A DNA stretch of 64,000 nucleotides from Manihot esculenta. Taxonomy: Eukaryota > Streptophyta > Magnoliopsida > Malpighiales > Euphorbiaceae. Location: assembly GCF_001659605.2 (NCBI RefSeq), contig NC_035177.2, positions 4,588,611 through 4,652,610 of the forward strand, read 5' to 3'. The translations under genes were made by a program, and so were the position numbers. The notes under the pieces are model-generated. The model was not told the DNA's origin, made no database searches, and saw only the letters and a program-made list of their open reading frames with translations. Positions 62,240 to 64,000 of this stretch are shown one piece after another; position 1 is the first letter of the stretch, and every line of letters starts with the position of its first letter.

Positions 62240-63471
62240 AGCTTGTTTGACATAACTTTTACTTTAGCTTTTATGCGGTAAAAAAAAAGAGAAGTAAAAG
62301 TTAGAGCTTTTAATTCAATATTTAGAAAGTATAATATAAAAAAGTTTTTATTTCTAAGAATTTTTTATATTTGTTTGGATTGAATATACCTAAAGTTAAT
62401 ATAATATGGATAATGACTATTATATTAAAATAAAAATTAAAATAAATTAAAATATCTTATCACCTAATAGAATATCTTTTAATTATTTTAATAATTTTTT
62501 TAAAAATACAGTAAATTAAAAATTAAATATGATAAATAAATATAAACCATCCAACAAAATTAAAAATTATGTTATATTCTAATTTCATAAGATTATAGTG
62601 CCTTTAAATATAATATTAGTATCGAAACTTTTTAAATAAAAATAAAATAGTTATAAATTATAAATTACATAAAATTTAATTATGCATAACTTTTACAAAT
62701 TACAATTAATATATTAAATAAAAAAATGATAAATAAAAGAAAATATGAAAGATTGTTATATCTTATCTATGATATAAATAACATTTTTTATTTTTAATGT
62801 ATGACTATTTAGATAAATTTGAAATTTCAAAAGTTTCATTAAGAAGTCGTAAGAGTTTCCCGTATTTTTTTAAAAGAGTTTTTATAAGAAATCAAGAAGG
62901 CAAGGAAAAAGTAGGGGCGAGTAGTATTCGGTTCAAATAAAAAAATCAACTAAATCGAATTAATTTAAAATTTCAGTTCGGTTTTTTAATTTTAAAAATT
63001 TCAGTTATTTTGATTCGGTTCGATTTTGATCATAAAAAAATTGAAAAAATCAAACCGAACCGATTAGTGATAATAATATATTATTTTTAATAATAGAGAG
63101 AGGTTAGATCATATTAAAATTAAAATATTCTAATTAAATTTTAAAATACTAAAAATAAAGTGTAAAAAATAAAAAATTTATTAAAAATTCTAACAGATCA
63201 AATTGAATTGAATCGAATCGAATCAGATCAGTTTAATTTGATTCGATTTCTGACCAAAATCAATTCGGTTTGATTTTCATAAATTACTAAAATTTTGATT
63301 TCAGTTATTTAGTTCGGTTCAATTTTAAATTGAATCGACCGAATGCTCAGCTCTAAAAAGAATAGCTTCTATTTAATAGAAGTTCTTTTATAATTTTATC
63401 CCAATACTCTAAAAGTGGCTTATTAATTTGAAAAGTCACTTTTAACTTTCTAAAAGTGGTGCCAAACAGAG
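62240..63471. mobile_element. Non-autonomous DNA-transposon-like insertion in the copia LTR
   Basis: The ends AGCTTGTTTGACATAAC and, inverted, CTCTGTTTGGCACCAC form imperfect terminal inverted repeats. TCTATG flanks both sides (62234-62239 and 63472-63477), and the uninterrupted LTR at 58290 reads TTCTATGTACATC across the site. No coding frame. Terminal TGTTTGGCA sequence suggests a hAT-like family, but the target duplication looks shorter than the usual 8 bp. Confidence 0.55.
62921..63358 (+). repeat. MITE-like AACCGAACC repeat, fullest copy
   Basis: Ends GGGGCGAGTAGTATTCGGTT and GACCGAATGCTCAGCTCTA are approximate inverted complements (GAGCxTTCGGT). AT-rich centre with AGTGATAATAATATATTA. 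Nested in the hAT-like insertion. Confidence 0.6.
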
Positions 63472-63565
63472 TCTATGTATATCATGGTATTACTGTTTGA
63501 CTCATACACAAGGTATGAAAATAGAGTCATGATTGATACTAGTCTTTAGCAAATAAACCTTATCA

Positions 63566-64000
63566 TGGAGCACTTCTAAAATTTAGAAATGAGCATTTTG
63601 CTCTTCTTAGTGGACTTATCTAGGGCAAATGCAGATTAGTTGAGCTAGTAAGTTCTAGATACCATATAGTTATTACTTAATAAAAAATAGAGAATTTTTT
63701 TTTAAAGAAGGTTTTTAAATCTATTTAAAACCTCACTTTACTTGTAACCCACCAAAATGTAATATATGAAAAGTAGTAATATTTAGTTTTTATTATTTTA
63801 TTTACTTTATTTTTTACAACTAATTTCACTCGATTAAATTTACAATAAAAAAATATTGAGTTTCGGATTTAGAAAATGGGTGTAAATTGATTCGATTTGA
63901 TTTAACAAATTAAATATAACTACGTATGAAAATTTTTAACTAATATTTTAAATAACATGTAGATACTATTATATATAACTATACATGATGAAAATTTTTA
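63566..64000. other. AT-rich end of window, no gene seen
   Basis: Low-complexity sequence; no coding, RNA or element termini recognised. Confidence 0.5.

Larger units (their letters stand above)
58198..63565 (-). mobile_element. Second decayed copia element, split by nested insertions
   Basis: LTR-like ends at 58198-58376 and at 62136-62239 plus 63478-63565 share TAATCAACTAGGA, TTAGAGTTCTATG and AAATAAACCTTAT-type blocks. Between them on minus are a primer site (62124-62135), a gag start, reverse transcriptase and the RNase H region. The central part is interrupted by chromovirus LTR E (59097-61149) and the right LTR by a 1.2-kb hAT-like insertion. Protease and integrase are missing. No clear target duplication remains. 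Confidence 0.72.

Overview
The window is nuclear DNA of a flowering plant. The base composition is AT-rich, there is one intron-containing gene of a plant-only family, and almost everything else is plant LTR retrotransposon. The encoded PLATZ protein and the retroelement lineages fit a woody eudicot, possibly Euphorbiaceae (cassava or rubber relatives), but the species is a guess from general resemblance. The only host gene I can support is a four-exon PLATZ zinc-binding transcription factor on the minus strand at about 42.2-44.0 kb. Its first coding exon lacks the expected ATG.

Layout. 1-4653: left-truncated Ty3/gypsy element of chromovirus (Tekay/Del-like) type with a 2.2-kb LTR, abutting an inverted, truncated LTR of the same family. 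4654-7092: decayed, internally deleted Ty1/copia element. 7093-11842: a second, gutted gypsy element with ~506-bp LTRs and an exact TTAAT target duplication. 11.85-13.6 kb: AT-rich spacer with an (ATT)n microsatellite. 13.75-40.7 kb: three copies (R1, R2, R3) of a ~5-kb AT-rich non-coding block; R2 and R3 lie in tandem ~8.4-kb units and are joined to tandem arrays of a short TRIM-like retroelement. Between R1 and R2 sits a broken gypsy LTR plus antisense gene (18.7-24.5 kb), into which two 2.2-kb solo LTRs landed, each with a perfect 5-bp target duplication. 41.2-41.55 kb: isolated non-repetitive GC-richer island. 42.2-44.2 kb: PLATZ gene. 45654-57115: full-length Tat-type gypsy element (491-bp LTRs, CTATT target duplication, gag-pol on minus, an antisense coiled-coil gene on plus and a 37-bp minisatellite between them). 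58.2-63.57 kb: decayed copia element, split by an old inverted 2.05-kb chromovirus solo LTR and by a hAT-like insertion that itself carries a MITE-like repeat.

How it works together. This is a nested transposon landscape next to one regulatory gene. Insertion order can be read from nesting and target duplications: copia elements and decayed LTRs are oldest, then the block duplications, then the solo LTRs and the Tat element. All nine nonsense codons I found in the Tat gag-pol frame can be derived from CAA, CAG or CGA by one C-to-T change, as expected of methylated, silenced DNA. The chromovirus LTRs carry dense clusters of a near-palindromic motif containing GCC-box cores (GGCGGC), the most interesting potentially regulatory feature. 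No tRNA, rRNA, CRISPR or complete functional transposon gene was seen.
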